DNA of 64,000 bases. It comes from Ahaetulla prasina (taxonomy: Eukaryota; Chordata; Lepidosauria; Squamata; Colubridae). The number at the start of each line of letters is the position of its first letter. Positions within the stretch are counted from its first letter, which is position 1. The notes beneath the pieces are model-generated. The model had not been told where the DNA came from. It saw nothing but the letters and a program-made list of their open reading frames with translations, and made no database searches. Location: NCBI RefSeq assembly GCF_028640845.1, contig NC_080539.1, positions 303,896,016-303,960,015 on the forward strand, given 5' to 3'. Shown one piece after another: positions 1-14,500 of this stretch. A program made the position numbers and the translations under genes.

Positions 1-106
1 TGGAATTCACCAACTAGGCCAGCAAAAACAAAACAGGAAAGGAAAAAAAAGTCCATAATATCTATAGAAATTCTAATGCAATAAGCAGGATAAAAGCCAT
101 AATATT

Positions 107-340
107 TATTTATTTATTTATTTATTTATTTCGATTTTTATACCGCCCTTCTCCCGAAGGACTCAGGGCGGTGTACAGCCAAGTAAAAATTCAATATATA
201 AACATTAAAAAGAAGTTAAAAAGAAATATTATAATGTGGCCGAAATTTTAAAACAGTTTAAAATCTTAAGACATAAATACCCCAATAAAATTTCAATCCA
301 GTCCCGCTTGAATAAATAGGTGCGTTTACTATTAATACTA
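107..340 (-). repeat. L2/CR1-like LINE 3' end with (TTTA)n tail
   Basis: An (ATTT)n tract is followed by the palindromic motif around ccgcccttctcccgaagg and actcagggcggt. This is the reverse complement of the LINE tail seen forward at 2838-3010. The rest of 1-550 shows nothing else recognisable. Confidence 0.65.
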
Positions 341-555
341 TTAGGAAAGTAACATTTTAATTGTTAATTCATTTAAAAGCACCCTCTGTCAAGAGGGATA
401 GGTGACTGAACAGAATTCTTTTCTGCGGGGACCGCAAAAAGAAACGGAACAGTCAACACATTATTTTTTATCAAGTGATTACTGAGACAAAAAAATAAAA
501 TCTTTTTTTTTTTTTTGCTTCCATGTAAAGACTAGAAATAAAGATTAAAATAAGC

Positions 556-1395
556 AAAAAAAATGGTAAGAGAACACCTATCTGACCTTGATAAATATAA
601 ATCACCAGGACGTGATGGATTACATCCAGAGTTCTGAAGGAACTGGCAGATGTTATCTCAGAACCATTGTATCATATCATAAAAAAAAAAATCTTGGAGC
701 ACTGAGGAACTACCAGAGGATTGGGAAAGAGCTGATGTAGTTTCCATCTAAAAACAAATAAACAAACAAACAAACAAACAAAACCAAAAAACCTAGACTC
801 AGGAAGCTACAGACCAATCAGCTTAACAACAATACCTGGGAAGATACTGGAAAAAATAATCAAAAAACAGATCTGTGAACATCTAGAAACATTTAAACAT
901 GAGTCAGTAGTGTGCGGCAGCAGCCAAAAAAAGCTAATTAAATGCTTGGTTGTATAAACAGAAGCACAGAATCAAAATCGTGTGAAGATTAGTACCGCTT
1001 TATAAAGCCTTAGTAAGGCAATGCCTGGAATACTGCATCCAGTTTTGATCACCATATTACAAAAAAAGATGTTGAGACTCTGGGAAAAATGCAAAGAAGA
1101 GGCTAAGAAACTAAGAAGCTAAGAAGCTAAGAAACTAAGATGCTTAAAGGCCTTTATTAGGCCTTTAATCTCTGAGAGAAACCATCTGGAATGAAGGCGA
1201 AATTTCCTAACAGTGAGGACAATTAACCAGTGGAACAACTTGCTTTCAGAAGTTTTGGGTGCTTCATCACTGGAGGTTTTTAAGAAGAGACTGGACAGTG
1301 ACTTGTCTGAAATGGTTTAGGGTCTCCTACTTGACCAGGGGGCTGGACTAGAAGACCTCCAGGGTCCCTTCCAGCTGTATTCTGATTGATTGAAC
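556..1395 (+). mobile_element. CR1-like LINE fragment (RT remnant and 3' end)
   Basis: A degenerate frame reads SPGRDGLHPE..KELADVISEPL, typical of CR1/L2 reverse transcriptase. It is followed, after deletions, by the common CR1 3' end (GGACTAGAAGACCTCCAGGG). A short (AAAC)n run is embedded near 755. No open frame survives. Confidence 0.75.
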
Positions 1396-1530
1396 ATCAC
1401 CTTATATGAGCTGCCAAGGAAGCAAGATAATTGTCTATACAGTACTATATTAAAAGCAGTTTCAATAGCTATACAATATAAAGGAAGGGAATTGTAGATA
1501 AAAATAATATATGTAACTGTTCACTGGTAA

Positions 1531-1800
1531 ATAGAATAGAATAGAATAGAATAGAATAGAATAGAATAGAATAGAATAGAATAGAATAGAATTTTATTGG
1601 CCAAGTGTGATTGGACACACAAGGAATTTGTCTTGGTGCATATGCTCTCAGTGTACATAAAAGAAAAGATACCTTCATCAAGGTACAACATTTACAACAC
1701 AATTGATGATAATATATCAATATAAATCATAAGGATTGCCAGCAACAAGTTATAGTCATACAGTCATAAGTGGAAAGAGATTGGTGATGGGAACTATGAA
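1531..1800 (-). mobile_element. CR1-like (snake CR1/L3 type) LINE 3' end with AATAG array
   Basis: About twelve AATAG units abut a LINE 3' end starting TTTTATTGGCCAAGTGTGAT. A nearly identical copy lies at 59761. AATAG arrays seeded at CR1/L3 3' ends are a described snake feature. Confidence 0.75.
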
Positions 1801-1858
1801 ACGATTAATTAAATTAATTAATTAATTAATTAAATTAATTAATTAATTAATTAAATTA
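1801..1858. repeat. (TTAA/AATT)n simple repeat
   Basis: Alternating ATTA/TTAA units directly follow the CR1/L3 fragment. The array interrupts what continues in the 59761 copy as ordinary LINE sequence. Confidence 0.8.
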
Positions 1859-2416
1859 AATAGAGAAAAATGTCACCCTGTTGTAGCAAACGTCATTTTT
1901 GCCATAGAGCTTTTTCTTCCTAGAGCTTCTTGTACTTCTAGAGAGAACTAGAAACAATTTACGTACAGTATATAGTTAAATAAAGGCATTTTATATAACC
2001 ATTACAGACAAAGGCATCTTCAAAGGACAGCAAATGAGGTGATGTGCGTTATATTAACACATAAACGATGTGGCATTTGTATGTTGGTATCATGATGCAT
2101 ATGATATTTTTGGCGCCTGCAAAATAAATCTACTCCTAGAGATCATGTATCAATTTCTATGCATTGAGTGAACATAGTGAAAGTCCTTATGTAGTTCTAT
2201 GGATTTATGATCTAAACTTTAACGTTTATTCAGCCATTGTGAATTCAGAAATTAGATCTAGTTAAGAAAACGCTTGGTTTCTTTGTACTCTTGGTTATCT
2301 GTATGTATATACGATCTTGTCAGGGATTAAAATAAACTTTAATGATAGCATGTCTTCTAGGAATGCTGTATTAATCCCTCCTTTTTTTAAAAAAAAAAAA
2401 AATCAAAACCCAACAG

Positions 2417-2553
2417 TTAGCCAGTCCGATTGCTATGTGAGCTTGTTCCTGCCATCAGCTTCATTTGAAACAGCTCGGACAAAGAACATTAAGGACTGTA
2501 AAGATCCAGTATGGAATGAAACCTTCTGCTACAGGATACAGAATCAAGTCAAA
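2417..2553 (+). CDS. PLA2G4E: Gene 1 exon: C2 domain, second C2 exon
   Basis: This 137-nt exon (phase 2+135) encodes [13 protein letters not shown] and [20 protein letters not shown], central C2 strands carrying acidic calcium-binding positions. The donor is AAA|gtaaga. The acceptor ends ccaacag but is preceded by an A-rich stretch, so it looks weak. The paralogous exon of gene 2 has exactly the same length and phase. Confidence 0.9.
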
Positions 2554-5500
2554 GTAAGACACAAAGTGATTAATATTACTCTTTGAGTTCCTGAACTACA
2601 TTCAGATTCATATTTTGTAAATATTCAGCTGTAAAGAGGCGTTAATAAAAAATAGTTTTTAGGAACATATTTATTTAATTCTTGTTTCAGTGCCAGACTG
2701 GGGAACAATTACTGAGCATGCATTCGTAAGATGTTTTTTGTATGGTTATAATAATTTTAACAAGTTTTTTTGGTAAATACAACATTGTAGTTATTAATAA
2801 TAGTTTGATTTTAAATTGGGGTTTTATTAATATTCTTAAATATTTTAAATTTAATTTTAATTATTAGCCGTTTTTGTAATTTTGCTATGTTTTAATTTGT
2901 TTTAATTGTACATATTTTGTATTTTATCTCCGGCTGTACACCGCCCTGAGTCCTTCGGGAGAAGGGCGGTATAAAAATTCAATAAATAATAATAATAATA
3001 ATAATAATAATAGTAATAACAGAATTAAACCATAGCGGTATAGCAACTGGATTATAATATACAGTTAGTCCTTGACTTACAACTATTTGTTTAGTGACCA
3101 TTCAAAGTTACAATGGCACTGAAAAAAGTGACTTACGACTGTTTTTCACACGTATGATTATTGCAGCATCCATCACACATATGACCATTGCAGGTCATGT
3201 GATCAATATTCAGATGCTTGGCAACTGCTTCATATTTATGACGGCTGCAGTGTCCCGGGGTCATGTGACCATCTTTTGGGACCATCTGACAAGCAAAGTC
3301 AATAGGAAAGCCAGATTCATTTAACAACTATGTAACTAACTAACTTAACAAATGAAATGATTCTCTTAACAACTGGGGCAAGAAAAGTCATAAAATGGGG
3401 CAAACTCACTTGACAAATGTTTCACTTAGCAACATAAATTTTGGGCTCTATTGTGGTCGTAACTCGAGGATTACCTGTAGTATGTAGCATTAGTAAAGGG
3501 AAATTTTAGAATGCACTCACATTTCCTTTCATCGGTTAACATATCCTTATATATAGCAGGGGTCCCCAACAACCGGGCCACAGTCTGTTTAGAACTGGGC
3601 CATGTAAGCAGCCGATGAGTGTGCACGTAGCTCAATTTGTGTAAGCGGTGGGTGCTGCTGCTTGGGCAAATGGAGCTGTGCGTGGACTTGTCCGCCACTC
3701 ACATGGAACCATCCCCTCTCGCTATCTCCCATTGATATGCAAAGTCGGTAAGGTTGCAGATTGCTGATATATAGGGCAAAGCAAAGTACAAACATTTTCA
3801 ATGGCAAAGATTTGAATAAGGCAGAAGTTAACAATCTGACAGATGAAGCAAAATCATTTTTTCATCTACCACTGGGTTAGTCACTTTAGTTACTTGCTTA
3901 GACAATTAATAAAGCCCACTGCAAATACATAGCAAAAAAGGCTCTAAGAGTTGTAAACCTAATCTTGCGTAGCTTCTTTTCCAAAAACACTACACTACTA
4001 ACCAGAGCATATAAAACATTTGCTAGACCAATTCTAGAATACAGCTCACCTGTTTGGAACCCTCACCACATCTCTGACATCAATACAATTGAACGTGTCC
4101 AGAAATATTTTACAAGAAGAGTTCTCCATTCCTCTGTAAACAACAAAATACCTTATCCCACTGGACTTGAAATCCTGGGCTTGGAAAACTTGGAACTCTG
4201 TCGCCTTCGACAAGACCTAAGTTTAACTCATAGAATCATCTATTGTAATGTCCTTCCTGTCAAAGACTACTTCAGCTTTAATTGCAATAATCAAAGACTA
4301 CTTCAGCTTTAATTGCAATAATACAATAATACAATAGATTTAAACTTAATGTCAACCGCTTTAATCTAGATTGCAGAAAATATGACTTCTGTAACAGAAT
4401 CATCAGTGCTTGGAATACTTTACCTGACTCTGTGGTCTCTTCTCATAATCCTAAAAGCTTTAACCAAAAACTTTCTACTATTGACCTCACCCCATTCCTA
4501 AGAGGACCATAAGGGGCGTGCATAAGCGCACAAACGTGCCTACCGTTCCTGTCCTATTGTTTTTCTTTTCTTCTATACCTTTATATACTATATAACCTTT
4601 CTGTATGATAGTTACATATATTGTTGTGACAAAATAAATAAATAAATAAATAAATAAATAAGTTACACCAACCAGCATAGTAACTCTAAATGTAAAATAA
4701 CAAAGCAGGGAAAAGAATATGAATAACCGTTATGAATTCACAACAGGGAAGCAACATAATCCTACAAGCATTAGTCAGTATCAGAAGTGGGGTCACAAAT
4801 TATTGTGTCCCAAAGTTTGTTGAAAGAGTCGGCTCTTCAAGTGGAACAAATGTCTGTGTCAGAGATTTTAATCGTTCACAAGTGAGAACATTATTTTACA
4901 ATCCTCTTAAAATAGTTGAGTCAGCTGGCTTGTCACAGAAATTTTTATTTACATGGCTGCTAAAATGCCTTTCATGACAACAGGTAGAAAAGTTGTGAAA
5001 GGTGTAAAGTTAATAAACTTTACATAACAAGAAATCAATTCTTATAAGAATTGAGTTAAGAAAGACATTATAATGACATCCCTTAGCAATAAATGCCAGT
5101 TTGAAATGCTTGGGCTAATAATACAGATAGTCCTTGACTTACAATTATTTGTGAGTCCGTTCAAAGTTACAGTGGCACTGAAAACAGTGACTTATGACCA
5201 ATTTTCACATTTATGAGCACTGTAGCATCCCCATAGTCACATGATCAAAATTCATATTCTTGCACCTTTTGCAACCTATTGACAAACAAAGTCAATGGGG
5301 AAGCCAGGTTCATTTAACAACTGTGTTGCTAGCTTAACATCTGCAGTGATTCACATAACAATTCTGTCAAGAAAGGTCATCAAATGGGCAACTGTCTAGC
5401 TTAGCTACTTTGAGCTAAATTGTGATTGTAAGTCAAGAATTTACTGTAGTGGGTTTGCTTTTAGGTAATATCAGTATGTTCTTCATTAACTTATTTGGCA

Positions 5501-8500
5501 GAGATCATACATCTTGGCAAGCCATTACCTTTGACTGGTTTTGTTCAGTTTTAATTTTGATTTTGGGTTGTAGTTTGATTGGGCAAAGCTTGGCAAAACT
5601 TTGGCAAAAAGTGGCATGAACTGAGCTATTGTGATTGAAATTTTGTCTATGAACAGTGAGCTATGCAAAGCCAACTATTATAGTTTTCTTTTTTTTTACA
5701 GAATCATGATTTAGTGCAATATATGGATCAAACACTACGATTAATGAGACTTACATCAGAGAAAGAGGCTTTATGATTATAAACTTTATATTAGGGAATG
5801 TTATTACATCACAATATTCTTAATTAACTATTTTTTTTGCCAAATGAAATACAGCATTTGATATTAATTGGCCTCTGAAAGCCAGTATCTAGTATCTGTT
5901 TTAGGTCAAAGATAAAAACCTTGACAAACAATGAACTCACAATATTTTTTTGCTCTCAGATTCTTATGAATCTACTTACAACAGTTCATTTAGTGACTGT
6001 TCGAAGTTATAACAGCACTGAAAAAATGAACTTATGAATCTTTTTCACACTTATGATCATTGTAGCATTTCCCATGGTCAGATAATCAAAGTTCAGATGC
6101 TCAGCAACTGACCCATATTTATGACACCTCAGTGTCCCAGGGTCATGTGATCACTTTTTGTGACCTTCAGACGTGCAAAGTCAATAGGGAACAACTGTGT
6201 CACTAACTTAATGACTGCAGTGATTCACTTAACAACTGTGATAGAAAAAAAAGTTTTAAAATGGGGCAAAACTCACTTAACTGACTCACTTAACAACAGA
6301 AATTTTGGGCTCAGCTGTGGTCGTAAGTCAAGGATTATCTGTAAAATGTGGGACAATACCAAAAGATGATAGAATACAGAACACATGCATATTGTTACTT
6401 TCTGAAGGAAGAACATCAAAAAGTAACCTTAAAACCTAAGAAAATATATGAAGTGCGTATAGTCCATTAGTCTAAATCACAAAAGTAGATTTTAGAAAGT
6501 TATAGAAAGTTATAGAAAGTTCACAAATAAGACTTGGTATAAGAATAATTTCTCATTCTGATATCTGCTTACAAACTAAAATAAAATTCTATGAAGTTCT
6601 GAGCTTAAGCAAATTCTGCATTATTGTTGTGGACAACATTCATTCATTCATTCATTCATTCATTCATTCATTCATTCATTCATTCATTCATTCACTAAAA
6701 AAACACCTTGTGATCATAGCTGCTGATTTTCTCATTGTTTCTAGGTATTTTTAATGAGTATTTATTACTAAGAAGTGCCATTATAATGCTTTCCTTAACT
6801 CACAATGTCATCATTTTGATCATAGATGTTTTTGTAAACTGGGACATAGTTCCCTAGACTAAACTGAGCATCCCAAACTAAAGCTAAATTGAAAAATGTT
6901 AGGGAATTCTTAGAAGCTTGGCACTCAGATGAATCAGCCATCAATTGGCACATAGCAATAAATCTTTTTATTTATTTAATAAATGTATATGTCCGCCCCA
7001 GTCACTATCTTGAGTAATAAAAAAAGCTATATAAAAAGGAAGAGGGTGTTTCTTGGAGATCTGAATGCCTCCTTGCCAGCAGTCAAAGCCCAGATTAGCA
7101 GGGATGAACACCAGGAACAACCTCAGGCGAATTATCAAGCAATAAACAATCAAGGAACTACCAACTCAAACAAAGCAGTTGACCATACCCTAATCAAGGA
7201 ACTAACAAGGAGAAAACTATACCCCCACCAGTACAGACAGGGCAAGCTACTGTACATAAACAGAAAGAAAACCCCACTCCTTCTAGCACTGAAGATGTTA
7301 CCTAGCCGAATGAAAAAATGTCTGCACAAGAACTTCACAGGGGGCATACTGGTATTATTTAATATCTACTAACATGATATGAAAACACTAGTACAATCTT
7401 TACATTATATGAACTCTTAGCTATTAGTCATAATCAAATACATTATATATGTTCTGTGGTAATTTCTCCTTAATAAAAGTCAGTTCACAGTGGGCAAGGA
7501 TGAGCCATAATATTTTTGGTATACCCGGTGTATTGAGCCTAACAGAATAAGTGGCAATTAAACTCTAAGTTACAGCCCCAAATCTACTAATCATTTTGTA
7601 AGTAGGAGGGAAAAGATATTTCTCACATTACTTTTTGTATATCGCAGCTGATTTTGTTTCATAGTTTAATATTTGATGTGGGGGGGGGGGAAGGACACAC
7701 TATTTCACACTTTTTTGAAGTGTGTCTGCATTGCTGTCACAATTAGAAATGCTGTGGCAAGCTAACTATACGTAAGTGGGAAGAAAATGTGCTTAGGAAG
7801 AATGTTGTCTCTCTTCCTCTCCACCAAATTATTCTAGCTATCAAGTGCAACCTGCCTACCCTACCCACCCTTCACTTGCTTTTATTAAGCAGAAATTACC
7901 ATAGAACACAGATAATTTATTTCATCATAGCTAAGAGTTCATATCATTCAAAGATTATATTAATGTTTTCATATAGACTAGTAGACATTAGGTAATAACA
8001 GTATGCCTTCTGTGAGTTCTTGATTGTTTTTCTGCAGATGTTTCACTATTGGCTAGATAATATCTTCATTGCTAGAGGGGAGTGGGGTTTTCTCTCTGCT
8101 TATGTACAGTAGCTTGCTCTGTCTGTATTGGTGGGGGTGTAGTTTTCTCCTTGGTAATTCCTTGATTAGGGTGTGGGCCACTGCCTTGCCTGCATTGGTA
8201 GTTTCTTGATTAATTATTGCTTGATTGTTTGCCTGATGTTCCTCCTGCTCTTAATCCCTGCTTATCAGGGTGTTGATTGCTGGCAAGGAGGTGTTTGGAT
8301 CAGTGGTGGGTTGCCCCCGGTAGTAAAACCGGTGGGAGGCTCCGCCCACTGACCCGGACATCATCAGGAAGCTTCTGTGCATGCGTGCGGCCCATTGCAA
8401 ACCGATAGTAAAGGTAAGTAGAATCCACCCCTGGTTTGGATCTCCAAGAAGTGTCATCTTTTTGTTTCTTTTTTGCTTTTTTATTGTTTCTTTTGAATGG

Positions 8501-11500
8501 AGTGTAAATCACCAGAGCTACTAGAGATAATGAGATGGGTGTGTGTGTCACATATACATTTAATTAATAAATAAAAATGTGTTATTTCTCTATGTTCCTA
8601 TTGATGGCTGATTCATCCACGTGCCAAGCTTCCAGGAATTCCCTAGCATTTTTCAATTTAGCTTTAGTCTGGGAGGCTCAATTTATTCTGGGGAGTGATA
8701 TCCCAGCTGAAAGTCTAGTATGTCCTTCATAAATGTACTTGTATGAGTTTTGTCCTACACAAACAGTTAAGATCATAAAATTAATTATAGGATAATCACC
8801 TACTTTCTGTATAGAAATTAGATATATTTTTTTTGTCTTGTGTACAAAGTTCAGAAGTGGTTTCCAAGCAGAAACAAAACTGGATATGTTCTTTTATTTA
8901 ATTAAAACAATTAAAACAATCAGTTTTGTTATTTCTACTAGCTCTATGACTTTTTCTGTCCATTCTTTTATTGTGGTGCTTGATGCTGGCTGTTTCTGAT
9001 TAAATAGTTTGTTGTTATAAAAATGGCTAATACTTATTAGGTTGGTTAAGTAAAAAGTTGAGATTGTGATTATATTTTACTTTGCTGAAAAAAAAAGGGA
9101 AGTCAATGCTTTCCTCCACTTTCTCTCTGTATCTATTCCTTTCTTCCCCATTTCTTCACCTTTTCCGTTTTCCTATCATCTTTATTTTCATGTGTATTTT
9201 ATTATTTAAATTAAAAAATTAAAAAGGAAGAAAATCATTTATATTTCCCCACCTTAAATTATATCATCGAGCAAGCTGTCTATTATGGATAACAGAAAGG
9301 ATAAAGTCCACAAACAGAATATCAGTTATAGAAGGAGCTGGCTTAGCCACTGGACTTCATGAGTATTTATGATATAAAGAAACATAAGAAGAATTTGAAG
9401 GGACATACTATAAGACAATGGTCATTAAAGATATGGAATTTTTGATAACCAAGAATGTTCAATGATTCTACCATTAGGTTGCCACCAAATTCCTTTTACT
9501 TCAAGGACAATTACAGCAAGAAAGATTTAACTGCATATGCCAAGATGCTTCATCTAAACTCAGTTATGACAGATTGAACTATATGATAACATTTAGTTGG
9601 TCGTCTGCCTATGTTTGACTAAAGATTATAGGGAATGTTGGACATCAGTAATGATAGTACCATCTGAAGTTCCCTGATAAAACTCTTTTTCACAGAGGCC
9701 ATTGACAATTTAAAGTGCTATAGTGGAATAACTGAAAGATAAATCAAGGAGTAAATTTAACTTTTACATATAATGTAAGAATCAACTATAGCTATGCTTC
9801 CTTCGCCAAGCTTAGAATTCAAAGACTTATAGTCCTAATATATACTTTGAACTTATAACTGGAATTCTGTAATGAAAGGGAAATTGCTTTCTTATGTATT
9901 AAGATAAGAGCCTGACCACTGAATGTTACTCTCTTTTTGTTTGGTGGTCTAAATTCAAGATCTGATGATTTAAGTTTCCTTCTCTTCTCAGAATATTTTG
10001 GAGCTGATCGTTCATGATGAAAACCACTGCCTTTTGGATGGCTACCCCTTCACTGTTCTCTTTGACATTGCTAAACTTCAGCTTGGAGAAACAATTTGCC
10101 TCACATTTCCATTGGATCCAAAAGTAAGGGGGAAGAATTGCTGGTCAAAGGAAGGACATGATTAACAAGCAACAAAACTGTTGACATTTACTGGTAGGGG
10201 AATGAGAAGAGATGAACAAAGATTTAATGGGAAATTTCAGTGTTAACCATCTCACTGCTCAAACACAACAGGCTAGGAAGGGCAGGAGGGGAATTCTAGG
10301 AACCTTATTGATGTTCTGATGTATCATGGCTAAACTTTCCAAATTTTTTACTACAAAAGTTTTTTTTTAATGTATATTGAATTCACATGTGTAAAACAAA
10401 CATTCAGATATAATCATTCTTCAAGAATAATACTTTCGAAGTAAAATGTCATCATTGTTATTTTATCTACAAGAGGTGATTTTAAGGAGTTTTGGTTTAA
10501 ATTAATTGGAAATAATATTCAAACATCAGTGAACTGATTACAATTGTGCTTGTACTGGATTCAGGTGAAGTGAAAACAAGCATGCTGATTATGTTGCAGA
10601 CATCCTTTTTAATATAATAATTTTATTAAAGGTTATAGATTTTATAGATAATAACAACTACAATACATATTTTATATATAATATTGCAAGAAGAAAAACA
10701 TATATAATAGAGGGGGAAAGTAAGTGACTTCTCCATCATCACAATATGAATACATTTTAAACCAGGGGTCTCCTACCAGCAAAGCTGGCTGAGGAACTCT
10801 GGGAGTTGAAGTCCACAAGTCTTAAAGGGACCAAGGTTGGAGACCCCTGGTTTAAACCACTTATCAACTTCTCTTTAAAAATAACAAAGACTTTCTTCAC
10901 CCCATATCTCATCCCCTTATCATAAGCTTTAAAACCTTCTATCCTAATTAGCAAAAGTCATTAAAGGTTATGAAAAGAACAATTTTAATCTTAATCCAAG
11001 AAGCTTTATAATCCTTTATATTCCTTTCTTTCCTTTCTCTGTCTCATCCTTTATTTACAATTAATCAAAGTCAATCAAAATCCATTAAGAGTTACCAGAA
11101 AAAAAAACTATATTAATGCTAGTCAAAAAGACTTAAAGTACAAAATAAACAGGAATTTAAAAGCTCTTCATTCAGTCCTAGTTAGCAAAAGTCCATTCAT
11201 TAGTAGAGATCATAATATATCTATTTTACTCTTGATCAAATAAACCAACAATTAATCAGTTGAACAATTTGCTTCCAGAAGTTGTGGGTGATCTACATTG
11301 GAGGTTTTTAAGAAGAGATTGTACAACCAATTGTCTGAAATGGTATAGGGGTTCCTCTTTGAGCTTGTGATGGAGTACAAGACCCCCAAGGCCCCTTCCA
11401 GCTGTTATTCTGTACTTCATATTCCTCCTCTCTTATTCTGTACAGTTTTAGTTTTTAGTAACCTCAAATAGAAATTGGTTTCTTTTCATTTTTTTTCTTT

Positions 11501-14500
11501 GTCTTTTCTCAGAAAAACCTTAAAAACTTTAGCAGATCTCTGTCTTGATTTCTTTTCATTTTTCTTTTGACTCTTGTCACAGAATCCTTCAAAGTTTTAG
11601 CAGGTTCTTTCACCCAGTATAGGAAGATTAAATCACTTGCCTGGTTTATTATATGTATGCCCTTTTTAATTGTTGAAGCCTCAGCTAGTATTTCATCCCT
11701 TCTATATAATTCTTGTAACTTGTCATTTCCAAATCCACTTTTAAACTAGTTTCAGTCTTATCCAGTAGAACTTGTTCCTCTTCCACAACATCATTTACAA
11801 TCTGTTTACCTATAAGAGCAGAAATTTTTAAAAGTAATTTCTGAATCCATTGTTTCCAGGTATCCTTAAATGGATCCAGTGTTAAAACATCTTGTTCCAT
11901 TCTTGTCAAGTAATTTATGTGTTTCTCTTTTAAATGCAATCTTTGGTTCTTTCTAATTCTCTCTAGTGAACAAACATCAATATCCCAATTTATGATGTTT
12001 CTATTTTTAAAGTTTTTAAAAAAGCAATTTCCATGTGAAGGATTTATGTAATTTTGTGAAGGATTCATGTAATTTTATTTCACATCTATCTGGATCCTTA
12101 GTTTATAACTGTCCAAAATCAATGTTCTAACTAACTCTGTTGTTTGCTTCAAAAATATTTTTTCTGAGTCTTTATGTTCATATTCAGAAATCATTTAATT
12201 ATAGATTCTGAGGGTTCTCAATATTTTAGAAACAATTTAAAAAATGTAATTCCAAAAGTAATTAAGAGATGAGGACTGGTTCAACTTAAACATCCTTGGA
12301 GGTATGAGCTTATGAGCTTGATGAAATCCCTCAACACACAGTTTCACAACCTAGAAGTGTCTGCAGAAATACTAGTTTCTGGCATCTATTCATGAATAGC
12401 AGCTGTTCAGACTAAGTACGGGTGCTCTCATGCTAGGGAAAGGGAGCATGGGTGCTCCCTTTCCTTAGAGCTGTTTCTGCAGCTTGAATTCAGTATCCTA
12501 TTCAGCCATAAAGTTGACCCTGCTGTTTAGGAATGTCTATTCACCATGTCCTCACTGGAACTCCTTTAATATGTTGCAGATATCCCAAGATATTTCAATT
12601 TAATTCTCAGGGAAGTGATAGCAGGAATCAGTCAGGACCTTCCTGCTAAAATGGGTACAATAACCACATAATGAAATGAAGACCCAAGACAGTAAAAGGA
12701 ATATTGAGAAGGCCACTGGTTTGTTTAACTCAACTATTAGATACCATTAATACTTAAATCTGGAATGTGGTAGCTGTAAGTGAAAAGATAACCTATTACA
12801 AGAAATTAATACATCATTGCATATTAAAGGAATTTATGTAATTGCATTTTCTGGAGATAACATCGTATATGTCATAATGAAATAATGCATTATTTTTTCA
12901 TAGATTCAAGAAAATCTGGAGGTAGAATTTAGTCTGGAAAATATGTAAGTACTTCCTAGACATTTAAGAATTTGTAACATAAAAAAAGCTTCCCTGCCTT
13001 GCTATGGAAAATATGGACAGGGGGGCGTTAGATATTGGATCTTGGCATTTATACTTCCATCTCCCTTCAGCCTTCCTTTATTCTTGCAATATTCACCCAG
13101 GCTTTCTTTCTCAAATGATGGATCTGAATCTATGATTCTGTCATCATATACAGTAGACCAAGTAGTAGTAGTGATATCTGCCTTCAAATTAGAGGGTTTT
13201 TTTAATGCCTATTCTAAAACTACCAGATTAGAATTACAAAAAACCCAGGCGACCCTCAGATGATAACAAAAAGCAGAAGCTTTTCTGTTATTCATAGTCC
13301 TAGTCTTATTATTCTGCCCTGATAATATGGAAAAGTGCCAGTTGAGAATCATTGGATTGATTAGGACTGAGGTTGGTCATCATTTCAACGGGAAGATTGG
13401 TGTTTGGGCAGATGATTTGACAGGTCTTCTCCCCAGTGCTAAATTAAAATATTCTCTGCCCAGCTTTAAGACATTAGGAAACATTACCAACTTAAATTTT
13501 GCTGTCATCTCTGCCAGTCCCTGCCTGCCTCATCTTTAAAGTTCGTATTAAGACTTCTTGCTGCATAGTAATTTTGGATATGGATAGTATATTAAGAAAA
13601 GACTCTGATTAAATCTTTTAGCTTTGCTGCCCTCTCCCTTTCTCATTGTCATGATCCATCACAAAGATATCCTGTGTTAGATTCGGGCAATAACGAGGCA
13701 GGAGACCAGGATAGTGACAACAGCTCTTTACTATATGGTGAACCCAGCAACCGGGCTGGGGAAAAACCTCTCCTTATATACAGTTTAACCGGCGGCTTCA
13801 ACCAATCAGCAACGTGCTTGTTTCCCGCCAAAATATTTAAAGATACATTACATCCCGCTTGATGACTTTTATGCTATGGTCCAGTCACTGCCACTAAGCT
13901 CAACTTACTTCACAGAATTGTTGCTGTGGGCGAAAATGGGAGGATAGAGCATTATGTGTGATCCCTTGAGCTCCTGAAGAAAAGGTGGATTTAAAAACTA
14001 TCAAGTAATGATCTTCATTATCATGGCTAGAGTCATCCGTTGGTTTCATTCATTTAGGCCTGATCCAATCTCTCAGCCTCTGTTTGAAAAGTCAGATTCT
14101 CCTCTATTCAAGACTGCTGTGTCATGGGACTTGATGGGAGTCCTTGGACTTAATAGGAAAGGCCTTGGATACACCAGCCTAAAATGCTGAATAGATGCCC
14201 TACCATCTTAATTGTCAGGGAAAGTACTTCAGATTATACTCAGGGCAAAATGTCAATGAAGACTTTTTAAATACTCAGGGCAAAACTCTTTGTTTAATGC
14301 AGAAAACATTGCTAAAATATGAGGGCGACTAAAGGTGACTTTAAAATGTTTCAGACATGGATTTAATAATTAAATATATTAATTTATAAGCCACCCAATT
14401 GCATGATGACTTTGGGTGGTGTACAACACAATATCTCTTAAAAAATAATAATAAAAAGAATACAAAAAAGCAAACATCTGAAAAAATAACACAAACTCTT

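Larger units (their letters stand above)
10610..12250 (-). mobile_element. Unclassified interspersed repeat, possibly LINE ORF1-derived
   Basis: A 127-codon minus-strand frame (12068-11685) is rich in Lys, Glu, Leu and Asn and includes [17 protein letters not shown], but I do not recognise the protein. The surrounding A/T-skewed sequence has internal repeats of an ATTAAAGGTTAT word. An L1-type ORF1 remnant is one possibility; this is weakly supported. Confidence 0.3.

Noticed and set aside
3965..4312. 115-codon frame as a host protein
   Set aside because: It is the C-terminus of a CR1/L2-clade reverse transcriptase ending in a LINE 3' tail.
12436..12463. Perfect 12-bp hairpin GGAAAGGGAGCA/TGCTCCCTTTCC
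   Set aside because: It is short, single and intronic, with no sign of function; one such hairpin by chance or decay is unremarkable.
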